Shown here: in pieces, positions 1-10,805 of the stretch
Layout: each line of letters opens with the position of its first letter
Numbering within the stretch: the stretch's first letter is position 1
From: Syngnathus acus
Lineage: Eukaryota > Chordata > Actinopteri > Syngnathiformes > Syngnathidae
NCBI RefSeq assembly: GCF_901709675.1
Contig: NC_051095.1
Coordinates: 17,532,456-17,596,455 of the forward strand
Direction: 5' to 3'
Length of the DNA stretch: 64,000 bases
The notes under the pieces: model-generated
Database searches by the model: none
The model's input: the letters and a program-made list of their open reading frames with translations, nothing else
Told to the model about the DNA's origin: nothing
Made by a program: the position numbers and the translations under genes

Positions 1-1615
1 TTTCGTTTTTGTATTATCAGTCATTTGTGCATCTTAAAGCTGGGCCTGCATAACATACTCTAAGTTTGGTGATGTTTTATAGATCTTAATTGCACAGATA
101 TGTCACTATGTTTAGAAGCTCATATCTTTTCAGCGCACCTTGTCATCCTTGAAAGACTGTCCACATTTGCTCTTCATCTGTTTTTTTTTTTTAAAAACCT
201 GTTTATTGTACAGTTTGCCTGGTCAACCTTTACACCCTTCATACAACATTAAATGTCACCAATAATAAATGTCATTGATGGTATTTTAAGAAAAACTTTA
301 TTCAGAGAAATTTGATCCGATATGTGCAGGCAGAGTGTGAATTGTGTTTTTCCTTTTGTGTGCATTCTGTCTGATAAACTAATTAAAATGTATAGAATGT
401 TTGTTGTTGTCTTTCTTTGATTTCTTCCTTTGTTTCTTATGGCTCCATAAGGTTACCAACTGCTGCAGTGAGTCACTAACAAGGCGTAATTGATGTGTTA
501 ACCGCCATGTTGGTGCATAAGTCCAATTTTATGTGATCATGATAAAATGTGTTTCTTACAAAAATTCAAAAAGGATATATTGTTTTTAAAAAATGTGTAT
601 ACAAAATCCCAACATACAGTATAAAGTTGTTAATTGTTGCAGCAACTTAAATATTGCAGTGTAAGCAGTAGCAAATAAAACACAATCCACATACCAACCC
701 TAAATTCGTTTTAAGAGTTGTAAATGGAAGTATTATTTTATTATAATTATTAATAATAACATTACCTCTTCAGTTGATGCCAATGGACTGACAAACTGTA
801 CCTGTTTGTAAAATTTGAACTACATCGTTTGAATTAATTTATTCAAAATGTCCAATTATTCGTTTTGGGTTAGAAATCGCCAGGACAACCCTTTCCGAAC
901 GGTTTTCATTGGGTCTAAATAACAATGCTCATCCCAGACATTTGTGTGCTATGATTTGGAAATGTGCCCCCCGGTGGCACAAATGTGGTATCTCTCTATG
1001 GTACACGACATTAGGCGCACTTGCGATAACTAATTAGAGCCAATACAAATAGTGTATTTGTAATCAATCCAGTGGCATTTAAGTACAAAACACAACAGCA
1101 ATTAACAAAAAACATCATCAAACTAAAAACACAACAGCAATTAAATAATCACAACAACAAAGAAGAAGCAATAAGGAAAAAAAACAATAACTAATAATAC
1201 ACAGAGATATCATCAAACTAAATAAGCAAAAACAAATAACTAAACACAACAGCACATTAATAAAAGCTACAGCAAATAATCACACACAATGATATTTTCC
1301 TGCCCTCGGGAGGAATGTGGTGAGATCACGCTCATTACTGATATGAAGAGAGGGACAGCTATAATTCCTGTTGATGAGCCATAGCTGGGCGAGCCTGCAT
1401 AAGGGTATATTGTACTGCTATCCTTGTCCCATTTTCTGTCTGGAGGTCTGTTTGTATTCTCATTGGGATGGCACCAAGACTCAGACCTGAGCTTCAAGAA
1501 GGGCACATAAAATGCACAGGGACCCTAATTAGTAATACCCTACAGTCAAATATTCTTGCACAATGCACTTTGCTACCACTGCTGGCAAGTACGTATTTCC
1601 ATAGACATTTACAGT
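1..1615. other. Gene-free upstream DNA
   Basis: AT-rich DNA with short homopolymer runs and an A-rich stretch near 1085-1260 made of loosely repeated acaacagcaattaa-like words. I found no open frame with recognisable protein character, no splice-flanked exon and no repeat I can name. Confidence 0.6.
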
Positions 1616-1623
1616 ACATATAC

Positions 1624-1929
1624 CAGTGGTTCTTAGGGTTTGGTGAGTCGGTCTCAGGGTTTCGACAGAGCCTCCACTGAGGCGGTCCAAACAAACCTGA
1701 TTTATCGTGTAAATTCTGATTTGACAGTATGTATTTTGTTGTGAGTTCATGCATTGTGTTGGTTTTGTTCTTTGAACAAGGTGATGTTCATGCATGGCTC
1801 ATTTTGTGCGCCAGTAAGAAACATCTATGTCTTGAATTAAAAAGAAAAAAAATCACTAACGAGGGGTTCGGTGAATTCGCATATGAAACTGGTGGGGTTC
1901 GGGACCTCCAACAAGGTTAAGAACCACTG
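1624..1929. mobile_element. Non-autonomous hAT element with 8-bp target duplication
   Basis: The 306-bp element begins CAGTGGTTCTTA and ends in the inverted form AAGAACCACTG. It is flanked on both sides by the identical 8-mer ACATATAC (1616-1623 and 1930-1937). CAG..CTG ends and an 8-bp duplication are hallmarks of the hAT superfamily. No transposase frame is present, so it would have moved in trans. The perfect duplication argues for a fairly young insertion or little decay. Confidence 0.88.
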
Positions 1930-2194
1930 ACATATACAGTAAATAGATGACCCCACCTTGAGTATGTAGTTTCCACAGCTGTAGCTATTGATGCAGGCAA
2001 TGTGAAGCGATTTGTGAAGCTGCCTCATACACTTGCTGCTTGGAGATGTACTCTGTATCATCAAGCCAGAAGTCATTGGATTAATGGCTCAGGTCAGTGT
2101 ACCAGACACTACTGGAGATATAAACAGAGGCTCAGAGGGGTTGAACCTTTTCCATTGCTGGTGCCTCCCTTAATGACCTCCTGCTAAACGTTAG

Positions 2195-2392
2195 GAAAGC
2201 AAGCCCCTTCGCTGTCTGTCTCTTGTCTCAAAACACATTTATATATTCGTTGGCTATCACCTCAGCATTGTATTGTTTTATTGTCTTTATTAATTTATTG
2301 TTTTATCTATCTTTGTTTTCAAGTTAGATTTTTCTGTGCAGTACTTTCTATGCTGCGATGGTTGTTTTAGTGTTCGGTGAATAAAGTTAAAT
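2195..2392 (+). mobile_element. Probable 3' tail of a non-LTR retrotransposon
   Basis: The stretch runs from 'ctgtctcttgtctcaaaacacattt' through a T-rich segment to 'ttctgtgcagtactttctatgctgcgatggttgttttag...aataaagtt'. This resembles the last codons and 3' untranslated tail of common fish LINEs, which end in a 'gcactttggt...ctataaataaagtt' type motif. The match is from memory of the family, not from an alignment. Any 5' part is not recognisable. Confidence 0.4.
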
Positions 2393-5300
2393 TGCGTTTA
2401 GCTGCGTGTTCAGTGAAAGAAGCATTAGACCTCAAATACAAGACAATCCTTGCATGATTCTTGTGACTCTATACAGAGAAAGGAAGGAACTGCTTCCTTT
2501 GAAAGAGGAAAGTGCCCCCCTTTCCTTTGTGGAGAGGCAAGCATTTGTGTGCTGTAAGAGAAGACAGAGTACCGCGCAGTTGTGATGGTATTGCATCTAA
2601 AAGTTTGTTTCAAACGTTGAATCCATTTTCAGGTAAGATAATATATTACTCGATAATAACTTCAGAGTTGACAGAACATATGGAGCATTTCTGTCATCAC
2701 TGCTGGGCCAAACATTGTTACTGTGTGTGGTTATGTACCTTTATCTTTTCACAGATTGAAAAAGTGAATTCTAATTATTGGTACTACTATAATGACTAGC
2801 CTATCAACTGTACTATGACCCATACCATCTTCGGTCATAAAAAAAAAAATGTTAGGCCACCTTTGTTTCATGACTTTTCTGTTCACTTTAAATGTTGCAA
2901 GGTAGGTGACAATGACAAGAAAACTAGCTCATAAGACTTTACTCATCGTTTTCCATAGTTTTCTAAATAGCGTTCTTAAATCAATAGCTATGGAGTTGTG
3001 GTGCCAATAACATTGACTTTTATGCATTCCATGTTTTGTTAGCGTAGGTGAAGCACGAAATAGTAATATGTAAGTAGTAAGTAGTAATTAGATCTCAGAT
3101 CACTTTAGCAACTATCCGACAAAGCGTATTAGTACTATGTTTTCCCGTGGGAGGAAGATAGTGTATGGCAATGGGTTTTAGCACATAAGTGTTACATGTG
3201 ACATCGTGTGTCTTGTGGAGTGCAGCCAGATGGTGTCCTTGACTCCTGCGTGCATTGAAGATGTGACCCAATGTTATGACTCGCTTCTATATATGAGGTC
3301 GTATTTCATTCAAATAGACTTCTGTTGTCAGAATATAATGAGACAAAATAGTTTATTTGTTATGAGTATGACAATGTGAATACATTTATTGGACAAGTTG
3401 ACATTGTTCTAAAGGAATAGGGCCATTTTGTTGCATATACAGTTGTGCCCATGCATTGTCTCTGGCAATGAGATTACAGTTTGTTGGTTCGGTCTGTATC
3501 ATGTAATTTTTCTGCTTATCACAAATAGATTGACAATATACCCTACCCTTTTATTGAATCATGTTTTCTTATCAGAGAGCCTTTCCCTCTGGTTGCAGAA
3601 AATGCTACTTACCACAATGTGGTCTAACAAGCTCTTTGTTATCGGCTCAACCTTAGCAGAGGTCTGTGCTCTATTCTAGTTATATACTTCAAAACAAGTA
3701 ATAAAACACATAGGCGATCTGACTGAAATTGCCAAAGTTGCTGACACAATGTGCCTTGACTTTAGTGCAAGCACAATAAAACGTAGTCAAGATGGACAAA
3801 GTCATTACTTTGGGTACTAAAACCAAGTTAATTACATTTTTATGGCTGTGATTTAATTGTTTTTGAAAGATTCCTTAATCCTCATTATTTATTCTTCTGC
3901 CATTAATTACACTTAATGAGCATGGCACCGCATTGCATCACATAATTCATAACTGTAAGAATAATAATAATAAAAAGTACTCATTTTAGCCTGTGTTGTT
4001 TTCATGTCACTGGCGTATTTTATTGCAAAACAGTCAAGATCAAAAGGTAAAGAAGGTAAGGTGAGTTCCACTTGCACAGTGAAAAAAAAAATCTTGTGTC
4101 TGGTAAAAGGAAAGAGTAAAAACCCTGCAGGGATTTAAGCATACCTGGGATACTCACACCCTGTCATGCATTTCAACACTTTCAATTACCAGGACTCAAT
4201 TGGGAACAGATTGTGTATGTGGTCCCCTTTGGGCTCCAAAATAACATAACACTACAAGCCATAAAATCTGTTTTCATGGGTAGATATTGCACAAATTAAT
4301 AATTTATTGTTTTGACCTTTGACTGCATATAAAAAATTTGTTTTTACCCCGGGCACAAACATTTTACTGGCTACTATGAAGACTGTATTACACGCACTTA
4401 TTTAAATTATTCTACTCTGTGAATAATTTACTTAGCATTTTGTTTTTGTTTATACGTATTGTATATTTGCAAGGTATTTTTCAGGGGAAAAAAATAAAAC
4501 TGTTTTATTTTGTGCTGTGACAGTCAACCATGCATACTTTTCGTCTTACTGTAGGGTTTTGTGATAGCATTTCTATTTGAAAACGTATTAGAACAAAAAA
4601 GTATAGCTTTACAGGAACCTTTTTCTTGGTCCAAGAATTATTAGACCTCTCCAAAGATTAATACATGAAATAGATTTGGCCTGAAATTTGTAACAATAGC
4701 AAGCAAGCATCACATTAAATCACCCTCTTTACAGCACAAAACCATTAGGGAGCATAGTTGTGTGGTATCTATAGACTGCTATGATAAGCTATGATGCAGA
4801 GCTGGGCGTTCCGTCCCAGTGACGGAATGGTCCGTCTGTCCGTCATGGACAGCCAATTTGCAAGTAAACGACGAGAAGAAAAAGTTAAACAAATGGACGG
4901 TCTAAGGATGAATGGAAGTGGTTTTTCGTCTGTCTGGCATGGCACATTTATCTGTAATTGATCCGCCGATCACGTGGAATTAGTACATTTACGTTGACTG
5001 GAGGAAAGGTGGTGGGGAGGTGGCGGAGAGCACGGGCACTGGGTATGCACCAACATTTCTGTTCTTCTACTTATTTTTGTCATATGAATGCTGTTTTTTA
5101 AGGAGGTTATTTGTAATCAGGAAATAGATGCAATCCACAGACTGTGAACAGAATATGATTTATAGATATTGTCAATGTTTGTATAATTACCCCATTAAAT
5201 TACCTTGGCATGGGGGCTTAATCCGATGCCAGTGGACACAGGAGTTGGTTACAAATAACCTTTTCGTTGCTAATGCCCACACACTCTTCCCAACGTAAGG

Positions 5301-5757
5301 TGGGAGGCGGCGGAGCGGAGGCGGACGAGAGCTTTCGAGGTGGCAAATTGAAGCCGTTTGAGTACAAGTTTGCCCTTTCATCTCTGCAACTGGAGCCTGT
5401 TTTTATAGTTCACAACAGAAAAGACTGTTTCCATTTTCATGATTTACATTAAGTAACCTGCACCTCACCATAAAACATAAACATAATGATGTCGATAGGG
5501 ACGTCAGGAGCAGAAAATGTAGAAATAGGCTCTTACACAAGTGAAATGCAGTCCGAGAGAGTTCTCGCTACCTTAATTCTGCATTTAGAGGAGCTCAAGT
5601 ATGCAGTTTATTCTCAACACTATTCCCAGTTTAAATTTGACATACTTGAGGCTGTTTTGAGGGCTATATATAAGGCATGGAGCAAATTTTTAAACATTGA
5701 CTTGTTAAAAAAAAAAACCCATACATATCTATCTATATATATATACGTATATGTATA
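2393..5757. other. Gene-free upstream DNA
   Basis: No exon or named element was found in this 3.4 kb. A short open stretch at 2512-2634 ends next to a splice-donor-like 'caggtaagat', but its translation resembles nothing I know. Around 4800-4925 there is a run of 'cgtccgtc/gacgg' words that may be an old repeat. A TA-rich run precedes the SINE at 5758. Confidence 0.55.
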
Positions 5758-6107
5758 TAGCTGGTTAGCACGTCCGCCTCGAAGTTCAGAGGGTGCCGGT
5801 TTGATTCCACGTCCGGCCCTCCCTGTGTGGAGTCTGCATGTTCTGCTCGTGCCTGTGTGGGTTTTATCCGGGCACTCTGGTTTCCTCCCACATCCCAAAA
5901 ACATGCATAGTAGGCTGATTGAGCACTCCAAATTGCCCGTAGGTGTGAGTGCGAGTGAAGATGGTTGTTTGTCTCTGTGTGCCCTGCTATTGGCTGGCAA
6001 CCAGTTCAGGGTGTCCCCTGCCTACTTCCCAATGACTGCTGGAATAGGCTCCAGCACACCCGCGACCCCCATGGGGACAAGTGCTACAGAAAATGGATGG
6101 ATGGATA
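5758..6107 (+). mobile_element. tRNA-headed SINE with LINE-type tail
   Basis: The head carries an RNA polymerase III A-box-like TGGTTAGCACG (5762-5772) and a B box GGTTTGATTCC (5798-5808), as in tRNA-derived SINEs. The body follows the very common teleost order: 'tgtgtggagtctgcatgttct', 'cctcccacatcccaaaaa', 'tccaaattgcccgtaggtg', 'attggctggcaaccagttca', 'ggctccagcac'. It ends in a GGAT microsatellite. The tail is shared with L2-like LINEs, whose reverse transcriptase is thought to mobilise such SINEs. Partial copies of the same family occur in klhl4 introns and, reversed, at 57.9 kb. The 218-codon open frame crossing it is not a gene. Confidence 0.85.
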
Positions 6108-6118
6108 TATTGTTGCAC

Positions 6119-6560
6119 CTAATTATAAGCCGCACCAGCTAAAATTAAGGGAGAATCATGTTTTGTCCATATATAAGTCGCACCGAACTATAAGCCGCAG
6201 GTGTTTTAATGTTTAATTACCATTTGTAAGAGAATGTACACAAAGAAGATTGTCAGGAAAGAGACGCATACCTTTTATTAACATAATGTTTATTGACAGA
6301 GATGAAGGAGCTCTGCAAACATACAAACGTATAAATCTCAACCAACACGACCATAATAAATTTAATGTGCAGGGAACACTAGTAACACAGAACTAATAAT
6401 AAATAAAACGGGATCACGTACAGGGGTAAAGTTGGCAATGCGATACGAGCTACACGTATAGCTCCGGAGAAGACATGACCGGGAAATAAATACTGAAAAG
6501 GGTGACGCAACAAGATGTTATCAACAATAGCCCAGTGCCCTCTAGTGGCAGGAGGAAACC
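6119..6560. repeat. Diverged end of a 'TATAAGCCGCACC' repeat
   Basis: Positions 6119-6204 contain 'attataagccgcacc', 'atataagtcgcacc' and 'actataagccgcagg', resembling the ends of the element family at 8.0, 26.0, 47.7 and 60.8 kb but clearly diverged. DNA to about 6560 ('cagtgccctctagtggcagg') looks repeat-derived but I cannot define a second end. Confidence 0.45.
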
Positions 6561-7440
6561 TCTATAGTACATGAACAGCTCTATTTCCTTCATTAGGAGC
6601 CAAATCGACTGCCTTTAACTTAAAAGCGTCATCATATGCATTTCTTTTGTCCCCCATAATGAGGGTTTGTGTATCACTGTCATCTGTTAGCGCTAGTCCT
6701 TTGACAGTTTACCAACTTGAGGGTGAAATGGCAGTTAAGGCTGCTTTCTACTAGGAAATCCAGCTTCCTACTAATGTAGCGAGTGGGATGACAAAAAGAA
6801 TGCCTACATTCATTCTTAGGCCCTAATGGCTGCTCTTTCTAGTTGAAATGGGACATTTCTCACACATACATAGTATACAGTACACTTGAACCTGATCGTC
6901 CCAACAGAATGCTTTCACAAACTTGTTTGTTTTCATGAATTTCATGGTCCTCCAACTTACCTTTATATGACCCTATTGAAGTGGTTTATTCACAAGAGTG
7001 GTCGGTTCATGAAATGTAAATGATTGCTCTGAAGCTTTGACAGGCAGCTCAATGACCTTGAGTGTTCATCAATTTATTTATTTATTTTTGCTGTTCTCAA
7101 AGGGGGCTTCCAAGTCAGTGGAGGGGAATATTTATCTGCATGGTCACATTCACGGAGAAAACCCCAAACCTCACTTTCTCCACAGCGACACCACTGACAC
7201 TCCCTCATGGGACTGTGTTTGATGTGAGAGTCACAGCAGATGTGCACAGATGCATGATGCATTTTGGTTTGTTGCGTTGTGTATACACAACACACATGAA
7301 CAAAACTGGTGCACTTCTGTTATAGAAAAGCCCTTCAAATAGTGGTCCCCAAGTTGCTTCTTGGTTATAATGGTGGTCCCTTGGACAAAACCAGTTGAAA
7401 ACCCCTGACTTAACAATATGTGCTATTGTTAATACTGATA
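6561..7440. other. Gene-free DNA, possible hAT remnant
   Basis: No gene was seen. Positions 7338-7410 run from 'agtggtccccaag' to 'gaaaacccctga', which looks like the two decayed ends of a tiny hAT-type element, but no target duplication supports it. Confidence 0.4.
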
Positions 7441-7712
7441 TTCATCTTTGTGAAGACACTGGTCATGTAAATGAGTTCTCACAATATTTAGGAAACAGAA
7501 ACATATATGCAACATTATTTTCATAAATCTCTGGTAGTGTTCACATTTTAAATGATTCTAAAACATTCCTAGAAAATCACAATGTCCTACCACTGGTGAG
7601 CTATTTTTTAGAACAGCCCCGCAGACTACTCTTGCGGGTTGTATAGCAGGGGTTATCAATGTAGCATCCATGGGCACTAGGTAGCACGTGGGCACCACGT
7701 TGGTGACCCCTG
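7441..7712. repeat. Dispersed hAT-like repeat, copy 1
   Basis: Words here recur at about 34950-35195: 'aatcacaatg', 'ggctatttttt..aacagccc', 'gctactc.tgcg'. The right edge is a 66-bp near-palindrome (7647-7712) with CAGGGGTTATCAA at one end and TTGGTGACCCCTG at the other, typical of hAT termini. No 8-bp duplication is visible, so boundaries are uncertain. Confidence 0.5.
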
Positions 7713-7837
7713 CTAAGCATGACAAACTCTACAAAGGATGCTGCTATTACCATAAGCAGCCATGTAGTAAGCAGTTAAAGCAGGAAACACCTTACTGTGT
7801 TCAGGTGTGGCCTCATCATCCTGGAGCGGAAAGCCTT

Positions 7838-7979
<142 letters not shown>

Positions 7980-8386
7980 AGCAGAGTCAGGGGTGACATT
8001 TTCTCAAACGCACGGTCTACAAGTGTGTACCGTATTTTTCGGACTAAAAGTCGCTCCGGAGTACAAGTCGCATCAGCCATAAAATGCACAATAAAGGGGA
8101 AAAAAACATATATAAGTCGCACCGGAATTTAAGTAGCATTTTGGGGGAAATTTATTTGGCAAAATCCAACACCAAGTACAGACATGAACCAGCAAAAACT
8201 GGCTAAACGATACAGTATGCTAACGTGACATAAACACAAACGAGGAGCTGAGCATGGGCCGACGTAACATTAAAACCATCTGTGTCACTCCAAATCAATG
8301 AATCCATCGATCGAATTCTTCGTCCTTTCTGTAAACAACGCCGTGTGTGCAGCGCGCCGCTGACGTCGGACTCGTCATCAGTTAGT

Positions 8387-9632
8387 GAGCCGATTCTAAA
8401 GATTCAGTTCTTAAGAGAACTGGACTGCGCATCTCTAGTACAAAAGAGTGCAGACGACAAGGGCTGCCAGGTCGAAATAGCCGACTGGTTAGTGACACGG
8501 GCTCTTGCTCGATAAGTACCTGGTTCGATCCCAGGTGGGAGCATATGCCTAAATGAGCTTTTAGAATTGGAACCTCGCTTTGTATGTGTACGTATTTGCA
8601 AACAAATGCAAGTATTTATGAGTAAATACATGAGGTGGCCCCACCCCCAAGTTAAAAGTGCCGCACCCTCCCTCACCCCCACTTTCTGATTGGCTGGTTG
8701 ATCTGTGACGTCACTTGGACACGCCATTAGGTACACCGCCATTTTCAAGTGTACCTAATAACAGGCCACTTTATTAGGGAAATATCATGGTCAAAGGTCA
8801 CAGGTGTCTAGTCCTCGGTGCCGCGTTCCAATATGTTTTCCAAGTTACCCTCGTTAAACACACCTGCGTGAAAAGATTTTGGTCATTTTCACGTTCTGCA
8901 GGAGCTAAAACTTTTCACGCAGGTGCGCTTAACGAGGGAATCACACGGACACGCCATTAGGTACACCGCCATTTTCAAGTGTACCTAATAACAGGCCACT
9001 TTATTAGGGAAATATCATGGTCAAAGGTCACAGGTGTTAAGCTCTAGTCCTCGGAGCCGCGTTCCAATATGTTTTCCAAGTTACCCTCGTTAAACACACC
9101 TGCGTGAAAAGATTTTGGTCATTTTCACGTTCTGCAGGAGCTAAAACTTTTCACGCAGGTGCGCTTAACGAGGGAATCTTGGAAAACATGTTGGAATGCG
9201 GCCCCGAGGACTACAGCTTGACACCTGTGACCTTTGACCATGATATTTCCCTAATAAAGTGGCCTGTTATTAGGTACACTTGAAAATGGCGGTGTACCTA
9301 ATGGAGTGTCCAAGTGACGTCACAGATCAACCACCCAATCAGAAAGTGGGGGTGAGGGCGGGTGTGGCACTTTTCACTTGGGGGTGGGGCCACCTTATGA
9401 ATTTACACATAAATACTTGCAATTGTTTGCATATGCATACGCATACAAAGCGATTCTAAAAGCTCATTTTGGCATATGCGCACACCTGGGATCAAACCGG
9501 GTTCTTACCAAGCAAGAGCCCGTGTCACTAACCAGTCGGCTATTTCGAACTGGCAGCCCTTGTCGTCTGCACTCTTTTGTACTAGTGATGTGCAGTCCAA
9601 TTATAAGTGAACTGAATCTTTAGAATCGGTTC
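8387..9632. mobile_element. Long fold-back (inverted-repeat) element
   Basis: The left arm starts near 8387 with 'gtgagccgattctaaagattcagtt'. The right arm ends near 9632 with its complement. Correspondence continues inward through 'agtacaaaagagtgcagacgacaag', the CRE octamer TGACGTCA (8706-8713 and 9315-9322), 'gccattttcaagtgtacctaa' and 'ggtcaaaggtcacaggtgt'. Within the centre, about 230 bp is tandemly duplicated (copies start near 8717 and 8947). Each copy carries its own hairpin built on 'cctgcgtgaaaag/cttttcacgcagg'. The arms hold a tRNA-like module (A-box-like 8486-8496, B box GGTTCGATCCC 8522-8532). No protein is encoded. Single-stranded, it would fold into a very large stem-loop. Confidence 0.85.
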
Positions 9633-9734
9633 ACTCAAAAGATTTGTTCAAAAGAATCGTTCACCGAATCGTTCGCTACACTTTCTTATTTATTTATTTA
9701 TTTATTTATTCCTTTTTTTTTTTTTTTTACTTCG

Positions 9735-9925
9735 TGTAGTGTACCTATTGAAGTGTCCATGAGGTGTACCTAATCACAGGCCACTTCATTAGGGAAAAAG
9801 CTTAAGTGAAAGTGAAAAGTGCCACACCCGCCCTCATCCCCACTTTCTGATTGGCTGTTTGATCTGTGACGTCATTCGGACACTCCATTAGGTACACCAC
9901 CATTTTCAGGTGTAACTAATAACTT
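9735..9925. repeat. Partial copy of the fold-back arm
   Basis: This stretch repeats arm words in the same order: 'gtgtacctaat', 'acaggccacttcattaggga', 'aaagtgccacacccgccctca', 'ccccactttctgattggctg', TGACGTCA (9867-9874), 'ccattaggtacacc'. It is a separate truncated copy, separated from the main palindrome by a TTTA-rich run (9683-9730). Confidence 0.8.
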
Positions 9926-10441
9926 TATGCATTTTTTGTACGTGTCAAGAAATGTGTATTTGACTACTTGCTCTTTATTTTGGGGGACACCAACACATAT
10001 TACACAACGTAAAACACGTATTGTCATATAAAGCAGTTAACCAAATGTCAGATTTTTGTTTTCATGCCCAAAAAATAAAAACAAGGAATAAAACACCAGA
10101 CAAGTTTTAACAGGTTTTAATGTTTATTAAAATAATAATAATAATAATAAAAGTAAATTTCAAACCAGCAATCTAATGTGAAATTGCAGTAGATATATTG
10201 GATAACAATATTTAAGCGTATATATGCATACACGTTATTTAAAAACTACTATAAGTGTTATAAAATCAAGATTACCCATAGAGAAGCATAATCTCCCCGT
10301 TGTTACATAACGGTGCATCCCTTCATGCAATAAAGTTAGCCGTTAGCTTGGAGAAAACGTGCATAAAACAAGTGGTGTTTCAGTGAGTGGTTCTTTCTCT
10401 CCTTGGCAAATCGTAAATCTACATTCTGGCTTACATAGTTC
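9926..10441. other. Unassigned AT-rich segment inside the island
   Basis: AT-rich DNA with a short AAT array near 10130-10150. No coding character and no repeat I can name. It presumably belongs to one of the nested elements. Confidence 0.4.
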
Positions 10442-10800
10442 ACGCCAGGAGACGCAATACGTTCACTGACTGATCCGTTGATGCAGGAGAAGGCAGTTCA
10501 CCGATTAACTCGTTCGCGAACGGGAAAGTCAGGATTCGTTCCCGCACTGATCCGTTCTCGAGATAAACTGGATATGCAAATCACTCACTCACTGACTCGG
10601 TTGGGAACGGGAAATGCAATTCACGACTCGTTCGTGAACGGGAAGTTACGTAATTTCCTTCTTCGTTTTGTTTTACGGCGAGGTGGCACCAGCTTCAATG
10701 CGCATTACCGACACCTACTGGTTGAAGTCATATGAACTGAAAAAACACTCGTTCACTGAAAAAAAATTGTTCTTTTGAAGGAATCGTTCACTCTCGAGCC
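10442..10800. repeat. GAACG/CGTTC palindromic repeat block
   Basis: The block contains many copies of 'gttcac', 'actcgttcgcgaacggg', 'cgttcgtgaacggg' and 'tcgttcactga', on both strands. Related words flank the fold-back arm (9610-9680) and recur at 12823-12960. This resembles a widespread teleost DNA-element end built from 'gaacgattcgttca', but I cannot assign a superfamily or define its ends. Confidence 0.6.
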
Positions 10801-10805
10801 AACAC

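Noticed and set aside
2512-2799. Upstream exon with donor-like CAG|GTAAGA near 2632
   Set aside because: No recognisable protein, no matching acceptor, and no support for linkage to klhl4.
5486-6142. 218-codon open frame
   Set aside because: It crosses a SINE with tRNA-like head and GGAT tail; the translation is repeat sequence.
8460-8540. Functional tRNA gene
   Set aside because: A and B boxes and a T-stem are present, but no proper anticodon stem with a 7-base loop or acceptor stem could be drawn, and it lies in a repeat.
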